Below, in pieces: positions 54,503 through 63,845 of a stretch of 64,000 nt of DNA. Location of the stretch: positions 4,505,001 through 4,569,000 of the forward strand of contig NC_009767.1 of NCBI RefSeq assembly GCF_000017805.1, in the 5' to 3' direction. The notes under the pieces were generated by a model. That model was given only the letters and a program-made list of their open reading frames with translations. It was not told the DNA's origin and made no database searches. The translations under genes and the position numbers were made by a program. The first letter of the stretch is position 1. Each line of letters starts with the position of its first letter. The stretch comes from Roseiflexus castenholzii DSM 13941. GTDB taxonomy: Bacteria > Chloroflexota > Chloroflexia > Chloroflexales > Roseiflexaceae.

Positions 54503-56548
54503 TTAGCTGCGATTGATCAACAGGTTGAAGTAGCGATCGACGGTTGCGGTGTGGTGGGGCAGCACCACTGTCGTGCTATCAACTTCAGTGATAACAGCCG
54601 GCCCTTCGATCTGCATACCGGGGCGCAGTTTGCCGCGGTCGTAGAGTTTGGCCGTGATCCATTCACCATGGCGGTAGATTTGGTGGTCGCCGGTGTAGGC
54701 CACACTAGCATCGGGATCGCCCGGTTCGGCCTCCGGCAACTCCACTTTCGTCACGTGACCAATGCCCACTGCGCGCAGGTTAACAATCTCAACATTGCTA
54801 TCGAGCATGAAGCCGTAGGTACGGTCGTGGAGTTCGTTAAAGCGTTGCACAAGCAGCGGGATGAGGTCGCCCTCAAACTCGGTTTCGCTGATGGCAATCG
54901 GCATTTCGTAGCCTTGGCGGTAATAACGCATATCGACGAAATACCGAATCTCTTGGCGGGCGAGCGGGATGGCCTCTTCGGTCAGCATCGCGCGGGCTTC
55001 GCGGCCCAGTTCACGCAGCATACCGACCATCTCCTCTTGCTCAACCCGATCGACGGTGCGGATGTAGGTGCGGGCAAACTCGTCGCGGTAGTCGGCACTA
55101 AGATCGCCGAGCGCGCAGAGCAAGCCGGGTGCGGGTGGTACGATCACCGGATAGCAGCCGAGCAATTCGGCCAGCGCATTGCCGTGCAGTGGGCCGGCTC
55201 CGCCGAAGGCCATCAACGCAAACTGACGCGGGTCGAAACCGCGTTGCACGCTGACCAACCGGAGTGCGCCGAACATATTCTCGTTAACGATGCGTAAAAT
55301 GCCTTCAGCAGCCTCCATCAGACCAAGACCGGTAGCATCGGCGATCTTCTGTATCGCCGCTTTAGCGGCAGCCACATCGAGCTGCATCGCTCCGCCGAGT
55401 ATTCGCGGCGGTAGGTAGCCGCAGACCAGATTAGCATCGGTAACGGTCGGTTCGGTACCGCCTTTGCCATAGCAGGCCGGGCCGGGCACTGCTCCGGCGC
55501 TTTGCGGGCCGACTCGGAGGGCGCGAGTGAGGGTAGGCACGTGGGCTATGGAGCCGCCGCCGGCGCCAACCGAGCGCACATCAACCGAGGGCACTTTTAC
55601 CGGGAAATAGCCGAGCACCGTCTCACGGGCAATGTTCGGTTCACCCATACAGAGCGAGACATCGGTTGAGGTGCCACCCATATCGAAGGTCAAGATATTG
55701 GGATACCCGGCACGGATGGCGATGTGCAACGCGCCGGCCACGCCGCCCGACGGGCCGGAGAGCAGCGTGTAGACCGGGTTCTCCTCGGTCGTCTCGGCGG
55801 TCATCAGGCCGGCGTCCGAGCGGAGAATGTTGAGTTTGGCTTGCACCCCTTGCTGGCACAAGTGCTGATCGAGGTTGTGAACGTAGGTTTTGACCTTTGG
55901 TTTGACATAAGCGTTCATAGTTGCGGTGAGGGTGCGCTCATACTCGCGGAACTCCGGCAACACATCGTATGAAATTGTCACCGGCAGATGAGGAGCAACG
56001 TGCTGAGCGATCGCCTTGAGGCGGCGCTCGTGGTCGGGGTTGGCATACGAATTGATCAGCGAAATCGTCAGCGACTCGATCCCCGAATCGACCAGCTCGC
56101 GAATAACCGCTTCAGCTTGGGCCTCATCGAGCGGGCGCACCACCTCGCCGCGTGCGCTCATGCGCTCGGATACCTCGCGGGTATCGGCCAGCGTTGCCGG
56201 TGGTTCCGGCTTGATCATAATCATCCAGCCTGCCAACGGCCCCGGCGTCTGCGAGCGGGCAAGGTGCAAAATTTGCTTGAAGCCTTCGGTCGTGATCAGA
56301 CCGACGCGCGCTCCCTTGCCCTCAAGAATGACGTTCGTCGCGACGGTCGTACCATGCATAATCTGGGCTACTTGCGAGGGGTCAATCCCGGCCTGTTGGC
56401 AGATGGCCGCGATACCGGCCAGCACTGCCTCTGACGGATCATGTGGTGTAGAAGGGGTCTTGTGGCGCCAGTAGCGCCCGCTCTCCTCGTCGAAGAGCAT
56501 GAGGTCGGTGAAGGTACCGCCGACGTCGACTCCAATACGGTAACTCAT
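54503..56548 (-). CDS. hyuA: Hydantoinase A / N-methylhydantoinase-type ATPase subunit
   Basis: A 681-residue ASKHA-fold ATPase: IGVDVGGTFTDLMLFDEE, QIMHGTTVATNVILEGKGA, LTFDMGGTSTDVSLCMG, SVDVRSVGAGGGSIAHV, GPQSAGAVPGPACYGKGG and ALMAFGGAGPLHGNALAE are all present. It phosphorylates the cyclic amide for ring opening together with HyuB. Length is normal (680-700). Confidence 0.92.
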   Translation of the reverse strand: MSYRIGVDVGGTFTDLMLFDEESGRYWRHKTPSTPHDPSEAVLAGIAAICQQAGIDPSQVAQIMHGTTVATNVILEGKGARVGLITTEGFKQILHLARSQTPGPLAGWMIMIKPEPPATLADTREVSERMSARGEVVRPLDEAQAEAVIRELVDSGIESLTISLINSYANPDHERRLKAIAQHVAPHLPVTISYDVLPEFREYERTLTATMNAYVKPKVKTYVHNLDQHLCQQGVQAKLNILRSDAGLMTAETTEENPVYTLLSGPSGGVAGALHIAIRAGYPNILTFDMGGTSTDVSLCMGEPNIARETVLGYFPVKVPSVDVRSVGAGGGSIAHVPTLTRALRVGPQSAGAVPGPACYGKGGTEPTVTDANLVCGYLPPRILGGAMQLDVAAAKAAIQKIADATGLGLMEAAEGILRIVNENMFGALRLVSVQRGFDPRQFALMAFGGAGPLHGNALAELLGCYPVIVPPAPGLLCALGDLSADYRDEFARTYIRTVDRVEQEEMVGMLRELGREARAMLTEEAIPLARQEIRYFVDMRYYRQGYEMPIAISETEFEGDLIPLLVQRFNELHDRTYGFMLDSNVEIVNLRAVGIGHVTKVELPEAEPGDPDASVAYTGDHQIYRHGEWITAKLYDRGKLRPGMQIEGPAVITEVDSTTVVLPHHTATVDRYFNLLINRS

Positions 56549-56593
56549 GTCGCCATTCCTCCCTATTAAGCCAATCGCTCCCCGAAGAATCCG

Positions 56594-57547
56594 CTAGGTC
56601 GTGTGATGTGTCGCCGTAGTGACATAGGTATAGATCGGGCCGGCCTTACCGGTGAGGGCCGGTAGTGGTCGACCGAGGGTTGTACTCAGCCAATCAGAGG
56701 TGTGCAAAAGAGTCGGCAGGTCGATCCCGGTGGGTACACCGATACCGTTGAACATATGAACCAAATCCTCGCTGGCAATATTGCCGACGGCACGAGGGGC
56801 GAAGGGGCAGCCGCCGATCCCGCCCAAAGCCGCATCAAATGAACGGATACCGGCCTGCCATGCGGCAAAGGCGTTGGCGTAGCCGGTATTGCGCGTATTG
56901 TGGAGATGGATTGTGAGGGTGACATACGGCAACCGGTGCATTGCCAGCTTGCACAACATTGCTACCTGCGTCGGCGCCGCCATACCGGTGGTGTCGGCGA
57001 AAATAATCTCGTTGGCGCCGAGATCGGCGGCATGTTCGGCAATTGAAATGACCCGTTCAGGGGAAACGTAGCCATCAAATGGACAGCCAAACGCCGCACC
57101 GATGGCGACGCCAAATGCAAGGCCGTCCCGGTAGATACGTAAGGCGAGTTGACTAAACTCGGCTAGCGATTCGGCAGTCGTGCGTTTGAAGTTGGCCTGA
57201 TTCAACCCGTCACTGGCAGCCAGTACCAAACGAACGTGACGCAGACCGGCATTAGCCGCTAACTCGTAGCCGCGTTGATTAGGGACAAGTGCGGTGAAGC
57301 GAAACGCATCGTTCGTGGTACGCTCAGCCAGATGATGCCCTCGCTCGGTGAGCAGGCGAGCAATCTCACCGGCGCCGGCCATCTGCGGCACCTGCCGTGG
57401 ATTGACGAACGAACCGATCTCAACCCGCGGCACGCCAGCCGCGAGCAGGCGCTCGATCAGTTCAACCCGTGTTATCGGATCGAGAATCTCAGGCTCATTC
57501 TGCAGGCCATCGCGCGGGGCGACATCAATAATCGTGACCGCTTCCAT
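56594..57547 (-). CDS. HMG-CoA lyase-like enzyme
   Basis: A 317-residue DRE-TIM lyase: TIIDVAPRDGLQNEPEILDP (metal Asp and catalytic Arg), RVEIGSFVNPRQVPQMAG, FGCPFDGYVSPERV, FADTTGMAAPTQV, HLHNTRNTGYANA and the Cys loop GGCPFAPRAVGNIASED. Likely cleaves a 3-hydroxy-3-methylacyl-CoA to acetyl-CoA or pyruvate plus a ketone product. It overlaps the CoA-transferase stop by one base, so the transferase probably supplies its CoA-ester substrate. Confidence 0.88.
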   Translation of the reverse strand: MEAVTIIDVAPRDGLQNEPEILDPITRVELIERLLAAGVPRVEIGSFVNPRQVPQMAGAGEIARLLTERGHHLAERTTNDAFRFTALVPNQRGYELAANAGLRHVRLVLAASDGLNQANFKRTTAESLAEFSQLALRIYRDGLAFGVAIGAAFGCPFDGYVSPERVISIAEHAADLGANEIIFADTTGMAAPTQVAMLCKLAMHRLPYVTLTIHLHNTRNTGYANAFAAWQAGIRSFDAALGGIGGCPFAPRAVGNIASEDLVHMFNGIGVPTGIDLPTLLHTSDWLSTTLGRPLPALTGKAGPIYTYVTTATHHTT

Positions 57548-58755
57548 CAGATCACCCGCTTCGCTTGCAACGCCGCCAATTCATCCTCACTCAGCCCAAG
57601 CAGATCGACAAACACCTCACGGTTATGCGCACCAAGCGCCGGTCCGGTCCAATCGATACCGCCGGGTGTGGCCGAAAGGTGCGGCGCCACATTCTGCATC
57701 TTGATCTCACCCAATTCGGGATCGTGAACGCCGATGATCGAGCGGCGGGCAATGAAATGGGGATCGCTCAGCATCTCTTTAGCGGTGTAGATGCGACCGG
57801 CGGGGACGCCATACTCGTCCATCATCGCTTGCAACTGATCGGCGGTGTATTTGATCGTCCATGCGGCGATCAGATCATCGAGTTCGGCTTGATGCTCACC
57901 ACGCGCACTATGGGTGGCGAAGCGGGGATCGGTCGCCAATTCGGGTTGCCCCATTGCCTGCGCCAGTCGAGCGAAGATCGTATCCGCGTTGGCGCCGATC
58001 ACCAACCATCCACCGTCGGCCGTGGGATAGATATTGGAAGGAGCGACATTGGGCAGAATATTGCCGGTGCGTTCACGGATATGGCCCGTCAGTTGGTATT
58101 CGGGGATCATACTCTCCATCAAGGCAAGCACCCCTTCGTAGATACCGATGTCGACCACCTGCCCTTGCCCGTTGCGTTGGCGCTGATGCAACGCCACCAG
58201 CGCACCGAGCGCAGCAAACGTCGCCGCCAGCGAATCGCCGATACTGATCCCAATACGAGTGGGAGGGCGGTCGGGGAAGCCGGTGATCGCGCGAATGCCA
58301 CCCATTGCTTCGCCAATGGAACCAAAGCCGGCTTTGTCGCGGTATGGTCCGGTCTGCCCAAACCCGCTGACACGGATCATGATCAAGCCGGGATTCAATG
58401 CACTCAATGCTTCCCAACCCAACCCCCACGCTTCGAGCGTACCGGGGCGAAAGTTTTCGAGCACCATATCGACGTGGGGCACGATCCGTTTGACCAGTGC
58501 CTGCCCTTCAGGAGTGCGCAGATCGATGGTGATCGATTTCTTATTACGAGCCAGTATCGGCCACCACAACGTGCGCCCCTTGTAGCGATGGCGGCCCCAT
58601 TCACGCATCGGATCACCCTTGCCGGGTGGTTCGACCTTAATCACCTCGGCGCCGAAATCGGCCAGGAGTTGGCCACAGAACGGCCCGGCCAAAAACGCAC
58701 CCAGTTCCAATACACGGATATCATCGAGTGGTCGTGGTGGACGTTGACGGCTCAC
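57547..58755 (-). CDS. CaiB/BaiF family (class III) CoA-transferase
   Basis: A 402-residue CoA-transferase. VLELGAFLAGPFCGQLLADFGAEVIKVE, RNKKSITIDLRTPEG, VLENFRPGTLEAWGLGWE and SGFGQTGPYRDKAGF are typical, with the catalytic Asp in GISIGDSLAATFAALGAL. It may activate 3-hydroxy-3-methylglutarate, citramalate, itaconate or another acid for the adjacent lyase. It follows the regulator by 5 bases. Confidence 0.9.
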   Translation of the reverse strand: MSRQRPPRPLDDIRVLELGAFLAGPFCGQLLADFGAEVIKVEPPGKGDPMREWGRHRYKGRTLWWPILARNKKSITIDLRTPEGQALVKRIVPHVDMVLENFRPGTLEAWGLGWEALSALNPGLIMIRVSGFGQTGPYRDKAGFGSIGEAMGGIRAITGFPDRPPTRIGISIGDSLAATFAALGALVALHQRQRNGQGQVVDIGIYEGVLALMESMIPEYQLTGHIRERTGNILPNVAPSNIYPTADGGWLVIGANADTIFARLAQAMGQPELATDPRFATHSARGEHQAELDDLIAAWTIKYTADQLQAMMDEYGVPAGRIYTAKEMLSDPHFIARRSIIGVHDPELGEIKMQNVAPHLSATPGGIDWTGPALGAHNREVFVDLLGLSEDELAALQAKRVI

Positions 58756-58760
58756 GATCC

Positions 58761-59474
58761 TTACTCCTCGCCGGACGCAGCAGATTCGGGTTCTGCGCGT
58801 CGGCTCTGTAACAATACATCTCGACCGTAGAAAATGTGCTCGCGCATCATGGCGCGGGCGCGATCACCATCACCAAGCATGAGCGCATTGAGGATACTGC
58901 GGTGAAAAAAGTTGGATATCCGGCGCTCTTCGCTGCGATACCAATAAAACGACCGAAACTGTAGCGGCACGGCCACGATCTGGTTGAGCATTGCGATCAG
59001 ACGTTGATTGCCGGCGGCCTCGGCAATCGTTTGATGAAAGATGGCATTCTGCTCGACCAGAAAATGCACCTCGTCTTCGCGACATTCAAAGGTGCGGGTG
59101 AGCGATTCTTCCAGCGCGGTCGCAGCCGCTTCCATTCGGGCCAACTGTGCGGGCGAAATCCGTTGGGCTGCCAGATACGCGGCATGACCCTCAAGTAGGG
59201 CACGGAGGTCGTACATCTCTAGAAGATCATCAACCGTAAAACTACGGGCCACTGCGCCACGGTTGGGAAAGATCTGCACCAACCCTTCGGCGGCGGCGCG
59301 CACGAGCGCTTGTCGCACCGGTGTGCGGCTGACGCCAAGGTCTTGGGCCAGCCGTTCTTCGACCAGTCGTGTGCCAGGCGGGTAGAAGCCTTCGATCAGC
59401 AGGCGACGCAGACTCTGGTAGACCTGATCGGCAGATGACGAGTCGCTTGTTGTATACAATTTATCCGTCGCCAT
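58761..59474 (-). CDS. GntR-family regulator, FCD (FadR) subfamily
   Basis: A 237-residue regulator. The winged HTH is at about residues 15-80 (QVYQSLRRLLIEGFYPPGTR, LAQDLGVSRTPVRQALVRAA, PNRGAVARSF) and the all-helical FCD ligand domain covers 85-225 (MYDLRALLEGHAAYLAA, FHQTIAEAAGNQRLIAM, HRSILNALMLGDGDRARAMM). Start at MATDKLYTT (59474). Two palindromes in front of and within its 5' end suggest autoregulation and control of the catabolic genes behind it. Confidence 0.9.
   Translation of the reverse strand: MATDKLYTTSDSSSADQVYQSLRRLLIEGFYPPGTRLVEERLAQDLGVSRTPVRQALVRAAAEGLVQIFPNRGAVARSFTVDDLLEMYDLRALLEGHAAYLAAQRISPAQLARMEAAATALEESLTRTFECREDEVHFLVEQNAIFHQTIAEAAGNQRLIAMLNQIVAVPLQFRSFYWYRSEERRISNFFHRSILNALMLGDGDRARAMMREHIFYGRDVLLQSRRAEPESAASGEE
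59450..59459. promoter_or_regulatory. GntR-type operator candidate, site 2
   Basis: TTGTATACAA, a perfect 10-base palindrome inside codons 6-9 of the regulator gene, identical in core to the upstream site at 59575-59586. Confidence 0.6.
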
Positions 59475-59574
59475 TTCAATGTATAGCAGAACGCCACAGA
59501 GAAGCCTGATATGGCGCTTATCCGTAAGGATCAAAACGTGGTTATACCGATGTGTCTATCGGTTATTGCTAAAG

Positions 59575-59586
59575 ATTGTATACAAT
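59575..59586. promoter_or_regulatory. GntR-type operator candidate, site 1
   Basis: ATTGTATACAAT, a perfect 12-base palindrome about 100 bases before the regulator start, in the expected promoter region. FCD-type GntR proteins typically bind such NNGTATACNN-like palindromes. The gap 59475-59808 otherwise shows no credible gene; the 117-codon plus-strand frame there has no family features. Confidence 0.65.
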
Positions 59587-59808
59587 ATAGCAGTGGAGGC
59601 ATGGGATGTCAAGGAGAGTGTCAACCAAGGGGAACGGATAAACGAAGGGAAAAAGGGGAGCGAATGAATGCGCAAGTGGGATGCGCGTACTGGCTTGTGC
59701 GTCACCCCACTCACCGGCAGCGCGTCACAAGATGCTTAGAAGTTCTACCTGATGTTCCGTGGTCTCATACGGAAATCGCTGCGACGGACAAAAGGATCGC
59801 CGATATGG

Positions 59809-60255
59809 CTACGATGAGGGGTCAGTTGCCTTGTAGCGCACCGGTCGCGCGTAGCGCGCGTTAAGTGGCGCCTCGATGTATTGAATCAGGCGCAACCGAT
59901 CTTCTCGTTTCCGCGCGAGGAAGCAAACAGTCGAAAAACCGCCAGAGATAAAAGAGCGGGTACGGTTTTGTCCAGCCCATGTACCCTTGCCGATCAGCCA
60001 CATAACTTCACCAAGAGCACTGCATCGAATAGGCTTAATTTTGACATTCATCCACTCCATGAGCGCCAGCGTCTCACGATAGTAGCTGCAAATGGCCTCC
60101 CAGCCGATGATCGGATGGCGCCGCTCTTCGGCGATATAGATGAGATCGGGGTAGCTGTCGTCCCACAGTGCGGTGAGCCGGTCTTGGTCGTGTGTGCGCC
60201 ACGCCTGGCAAAACTCGGACAAGAGATGATGCCATTCTGTCGGTACACTGATCAT
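59809..60255 (-). CDS. SnoaL-like / nuclear transport factor 2-fold protein
   Basis: A 148-residue protein with the SnoaL/DUF4440-type pattern: SEFCQAWRTHDQDRLTALWD near the start, then HPIIGWEAICSYYRETLALMEW, and a beta-sheet end with WLIGKGTW and GGFSTVCFLARK. These small proteins bind or isomerise hydrophobic metabolites. Here it lies at the end of the transporter genes, 2 bases after livF, so probably acts on the imported compound. Confidence 0.7.
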   Translation of the reverse strand: MISVPTEWHHLLSEFCQAWRTHDQDRLTALWDDSYPDLIYIAEERRHPIIGWEAICSYYRETLALMEWMNVKIKPIRCSALGEVMWLIGKGTWAGQNRTRSFISGGFSTVCFLARKREDRLRLIQYIEAPLNARYARPVRYKATDPSS

Positions 60256-60257
60256 CG

Positions 60258-60968
60258 TTATGCTCCCAGGTAGATTTGTTGCACACGCGGATTCGAGCGC
60301 AGTGCTGCGCTGCTGTCCGACAACTTAATCTCGCCGCGTTCGAGCACATAACCGCGTTGAGTGTATTCAAGCGTCAGTGCGGCCAGTTGCTCGACCAGCA
60401 GAATGGTCAAACCGGTTGTTCGATGCAGGTGGGCAAAGAGATTGAACATTTCGAGCACGATCTTCGGTGCAAGTCCGAGCGATGGTTCATCGAGCAAGAG
60501 CAGGCGAGGTCGGGACATCAAAGCGCGGCCAACAGCAAGCATCTGCTGTTCGCCGCCGCTCAATGTTCCTGCCATTTGCGCACGCCGTTGAGCCAATTTG
60601 GGAAACATACTGTAGACGAGATCAAGCGCTTCACGAAATTGGGCCGGTTCGCGCCGCCAAATAAATCCACCCATTTCGAGATTCTCGGCTACCGACAGAT
60701 CGGGGAAGACATGCCGGCCTTCAGGCACGTGCGCAATGCCAGCGCGCACAATTGAGTGTGGCGCCAAACCATCAATGCGCTTGCCTTCAAAGCGGATAGT
60801 CCCCTGCCTCGGTTTGATCAAGCCCGAAATCGTGCGCAGAATCGTACTCTTGCCGGCGCCGTTGCTGCCAATCAGAGTGACAAACTCACCGCGATTGATG
60901 TGCAGCGTGATGTCACGCACTGCCACAACCGCGCCATAACCGGCACTGACCATTTCCAGCTCAAGCAT
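60258..60968 (-). CDS. livF: ABC transporter ATPase LivF
   Basis: A 236-residue ATP-binding subunit of a branched-chain amino acid-type importer (HAAT family). IGSNGAGKSTILRTISG (Walker A), LSGGEQQMLAVGRALMSRPRLLLLDEP (signature and Walker B) and the start LELEMVSAGYGAVVAVRDITL are LivF-like. AGAGGAG upstream supports the start at 60968. Substrate need not be leucine: this family also carries amides, aromatic acids and others. Confidence 0.92.
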   Translation of the reverse strand: MLELEMVSAGYGAVVAVRDITLHINRGEFVTLIGSNGAGKSTILRTISGLIKPRQGTIRFEGKRIDGLAPHSIVRAGIAHVPEGRHVFPDLSVAENLEMGGFIWRREPAQFREALDLVYSMFPKLAQRRAQMAGTLSGGEQQMLAVGRALMSRPRLLLLDEPSLGLAPKIVLEMFNLFAHLHRTTGLTILLVEQLAALTLEYTQRGYVLERGEIKLSDSSAALRSNPRVQQIYLGA

Positions 60969-60994
60969 AGCGCTCTCCTCTGATCGTTCAAGCA

Positions 60995-62845
60995 TCATTC
61001 CACCGGCGCCGGCAGATTCAGGTGCGCCTGTTCAGCGCTTTCACCAAGATATGCCAGAATAACCTCGGGATCGCGTTGCACATCGTGCGGCACGCCATCG
61101 GCGATTTTGCTCCCCTCTTCCAAAACAGTGACTCGATCACATATACCCATGACAAACGACATGTTGTGCTCAATGAGCAGAATGGTCAGACCAATTTCAC
61201 GTAAGCGTAACAGTAATGTCGCCAAAGCCTGAATCTCTTGCGCGACCAGACCGGTAGCCGGTTCATCGAGAATGAGAAGACGCGGACGCATCGCCAGCGC
61301 GCGAATGACTTCGAGCATCCGCTGTTGGCCATGCGGTAACTGGCTGGCCAGCAGGTGCGCCTTGTCGGCCATGCCGGCAATCGCAAGCAACTTCAATGCA
61401 GCATCGCGTAGAGTCTGCTCGTCCTGACGGTCGGCAGGCAGTTGGAGCAGCGTACCGAAGAAACGCTGGCGTGAGCGCAGATGAAATCCGGCCAGCACGT
61501 TGTCAAGCACACTCATATCGCCGAACAGGTGCGGGGTCTGGAACACGCGCACAATCCCAGCAGCAGCCACTTGATGCATCTGCTTCGGCAAAGGCGCCTC
61601 TGCGTATCGGATCGTTCCTTGATCGCAACGATGGTACGCCGTCAGGCACCCGACCAGTGTGGATTTTCCAGAACCATTCGGGCCGATCAAGCCGTGGATG
61701 GTGCCGGGAGTGATGTCAAGATCAACCCCCTTAAGCGCTTGCAACCCGCCAAACGATTTGACGACGCCGCGCGCGCTGAGTAGTGGGGTGGTATCGGTTA
61801 CAACCATCTCTTCAAAGCCAATAATCTGGCGAATGACATCGGCATCAAGCAGTCGTTCAGGCGTAGACGGCTCCGTAACCGAGATAGCGCGGGCGGCGCG
61901 TCGGGCTTGCCACGCGCGCAGCGTTCCGATCAGACCGGCAGGCAATACCAGCATGGTCAACAACATCACGGCGCCGAAGATCAACTGTTGATAAGCGGCA
62001 TCGAGTGTATTGCCAATCGCCTGTTGCAATCCGCTGGCAAAGAGGACGCCGATCACCGGTCCGGTAAGGGTTCCGACGCCGCCAATGAAAACGCTGACGA
62101 AGAGCAATAATCCGGCGTCGAGACCGGCAATCTCAGGGGCGACAAAACCGGCAAGATGCACGAATAACACGCCGGCGACCCCTGCCAGCGCCGCACTCAA
62201 GCTGAAAGCGATCAATTTGTAGCGTAAAGGGGCGACCCCTAAAGCCGCAGCCGCCTCTTCACGCAACTTAAGAGCACGAAAGGCGCGTCCGTAACGCGAA
62301 TCGACAATATTTGCCAATCCCCAGAGAGCGATGCCCACCATGAACCAGATGAAAAAGAAATATGTCGCCAGGCTCATCGGTTGATCGCCGAATGACGGAC
62401 GTGGCACACTGTGTAAGCCGAACAGCCCGCCGGTGATCGGCGTCCAAACACGGGCCAGTTCTTGGATAAGCAGAGCAAAGGCCAACGTAATCACAGCGAA
62501 ATAAAGGTTCGAGGCCCGCAATGTCGTCACTGCCATTAATGCTCCGACCAGCGCGGTAAGGCAGACAGCCACCGGCAGCGAGAGCCAAAACGGCCATCCG
62601 GCGCGTGTCACCAACACGGCTGAGGTATACGCGGCAACAGCATACAGTGCACTATGCGCCATTGAAAAGAGACCGGTATATCCCAACGACAGATTGAGCG
62701 CTGAAGCGAGCAGAATGGTGACACCGATTGTGGCGCTATAATAGGTCCAGAAGTTGCGCTCGGTTGATGGAAAGATGAGCGGAAAGATCAGCGCCGATCC
62801 ACAGAGCGCGATGATCCAGATCCGTTCGCGCACATGAGCAAGCAT
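60995..62845 (-). CDS. livMG: Fused permease-ATPase LivM-LivG
   Basis: A 616-residue fusion. Residues 1-310 are the LivM permease with about 8-9 helices (TILLASALNLSLGYTGLFSMAH, ATTLRASNLYF-like, RAFRALKLREEAAAALGV, FSLSAALAGVAGVLFVHLAG). After a linker the LivG ATPase covers about 350-610: VVKSFGGLQALKGVDLDI, IGPNGSGKSTLVGCLTAY, SQLPHGQQRMLEVIRALAMRP, LLILDEPATGLVAQE. GAAGGAG precedes the chosen start. The fusion is known from some bacteria; it forces 1:1 stoichiometry of these parts. Confidence 0.92.
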   Translation of the reverse strand: MLAHVRERIWIIALCGSALIFPLIFPSTERNFWTYYSATIGVTILLASALNLSLGYTGLFSMAHSALYAVAAYTSAVLVTRAGWPFWLSLPVAVCLTALVGALMAVTTLRASNLYFAVITLAFALLIQELARVWTPITGGLFGLHSVPRPSFGDQPMSLATYFFFIWFMVGIALWGLANIVDSRYGRAFRALKLREEAAAALGVAPLRYKLIAFSLSAALAGVAGVLFVHLAGFVAPEIAGLDAGLLLFVSVFIGGVGTLTGPVIGVLFASGLQQAIGNTLDAAYQQLIFGAVMLLTMLVLPAGLIGTLRAWQARRAARAISVTEPSTPERLLDADVIRQIIGFEEMVVTDTTPLLSARGVVKSFGGLQALKGVDLDITPGTIHGLIGPNGSGKSTLVGCLTAYHRCDQGTIRYAEAPLPKQMHQVAAAGIVRVFQTPHLFGDMSVLDNVLAGFHLRSRQRFFGTLLQLPADRQDEQTLRDAALKLLAIAGMADKAHLLASQLPHGQQRMLEVIRALAMRPRLLILDEPATGLVAQEIQALATLLLRLREIGLTILLIEHNMSFVMGICDRVTVLEEGSKIADGVPHDVQRDPEVILAYLGESAEQAHLNLPAPVE

Positions 62846-62858
62846 ACTGCACACTCCT

Positions 62859-63734
62859 TCAATGCGCGCCAGGTTTGCCAAACAGTCCGGTTGGCCGGAT
62901 CAGCAAGACCAGCGCAAGTACGCCGAAGACGATAAAGTTTCCCCACCCTTCAGGGGCTAATGCGCGGACGGAGGTGTCGAGCAGACCAACGATCAGCCCA
63001 CCAATGACTGCGCCGCGCGGGCTGCCCAGCCCGCCAAGGATGATGGCCACAAACCCTTTAAGCCCAATCAGGATGCCCATGCTGACATTGGCGAAGATCA
63101 GCGGCGCGACCAACACGCCGGCGATACCGCTGAGAACGGCGCTGAGAGCAAAGCTGAGCCGGATCATCATCGGCACGGGAATCCCCATTAATCCGGCAAT
63201 ATTGTAGTTGAACGCGGTCGCCCGAATGGCCTTACCAAAGAAGGTTCGCCGGTAGAACACCTCGATCAGGATCAATAATATGACTGCAATCACGAGAATA
63301 ATAACCTGCTGGTAAGCGACAACTGCCGGTCCGACAAAGAATACGCCGGGTATGAGCGGCGGCACACGATAGTCTTCACGACCGTAGAGCCATTCGGCGC
63401 CCATCAGGTTACGGAAGATAATAGCCACTGCCAGAGTGGTGATAATCCAGCTATAGCGGTACGATGAGCGCTGAATCGGCAACATAATCAATCGTTCGCT
63501 TACAATACCGACCAGTGCCGATATCAACGCTACTCCTGCCAATGCCAGCACGATCGGCCAGCCCAGCACCACTGTCAGGGTGTAGCCAACCAATGCGCCA
63601 ATCATCACAAATTCACCCTGCGCGAAGTTGATAATGCGAGTGGTTTGAAAGATGATGTTGAAACCGAGCGCAATCAACGCATAGACGACACCAACAGCAA
63701 TGCCGCTGGCCAGCGCCTGCCAAAAGACGGTCAT
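62859..63734 (-). CDS. livH: ABC transporter permease LivH
   Basis: A 291-residue membrane permease with about 8 helices: ALIALGFNIIFQTTRIINFAQGEFVMIGAL, RAFNYN-like ATAFNYNIAGLMGI, ALSAVLSGIAGVLVAPL and FVAIILGGLGSPRGAVIGGLIVG, the LivH pattern. It precedes livMG by 13 bases in the operon. Confidence 0.93.
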   Translation of the reverse strand: MTVFWQALASGIAVGVVYALIALGFNIIFQTTRIINFAQGEFVMIGALVGYTLTVVLGWPIVLALAGVALISALVGIVSERLIMLPIQRSSYRYSWIITTLAVAIIFRNLMGAEWLYGREDYRVPPLIPGVFFVGPAVVAYQQVIILVIAVILLILIEVFYRRTFFGKAIRATAFNYNIAGLMGIPVPMMIRLSFALSAVLSGIAGVLVAPLIFANVSMGILIGLKGFVAIILGGLGSPRGAVIGGLIVGLLDTSVRALAPEGWGNFIVFGVLALVLLIRPTGLFGKPGAH

Positions 63735-63845
63735 ATCCGCTCCTGCTCTCTATTGCCCGCTGCGTGCGTCTTGTGCCGATCGGTGTGGCGCACGGTCTGC
63801 GGCCTCTGCCGATGGTGCGCCACACCGCCGCATGTGCTGCGTGAA

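Noticed and set aside
59511..59864. 117-codon plus-strand frame in the gap before the regulator
   Set aside because: No homology features, no ribosome site, overlaps the operator and the end of the SnoaL-like gene.
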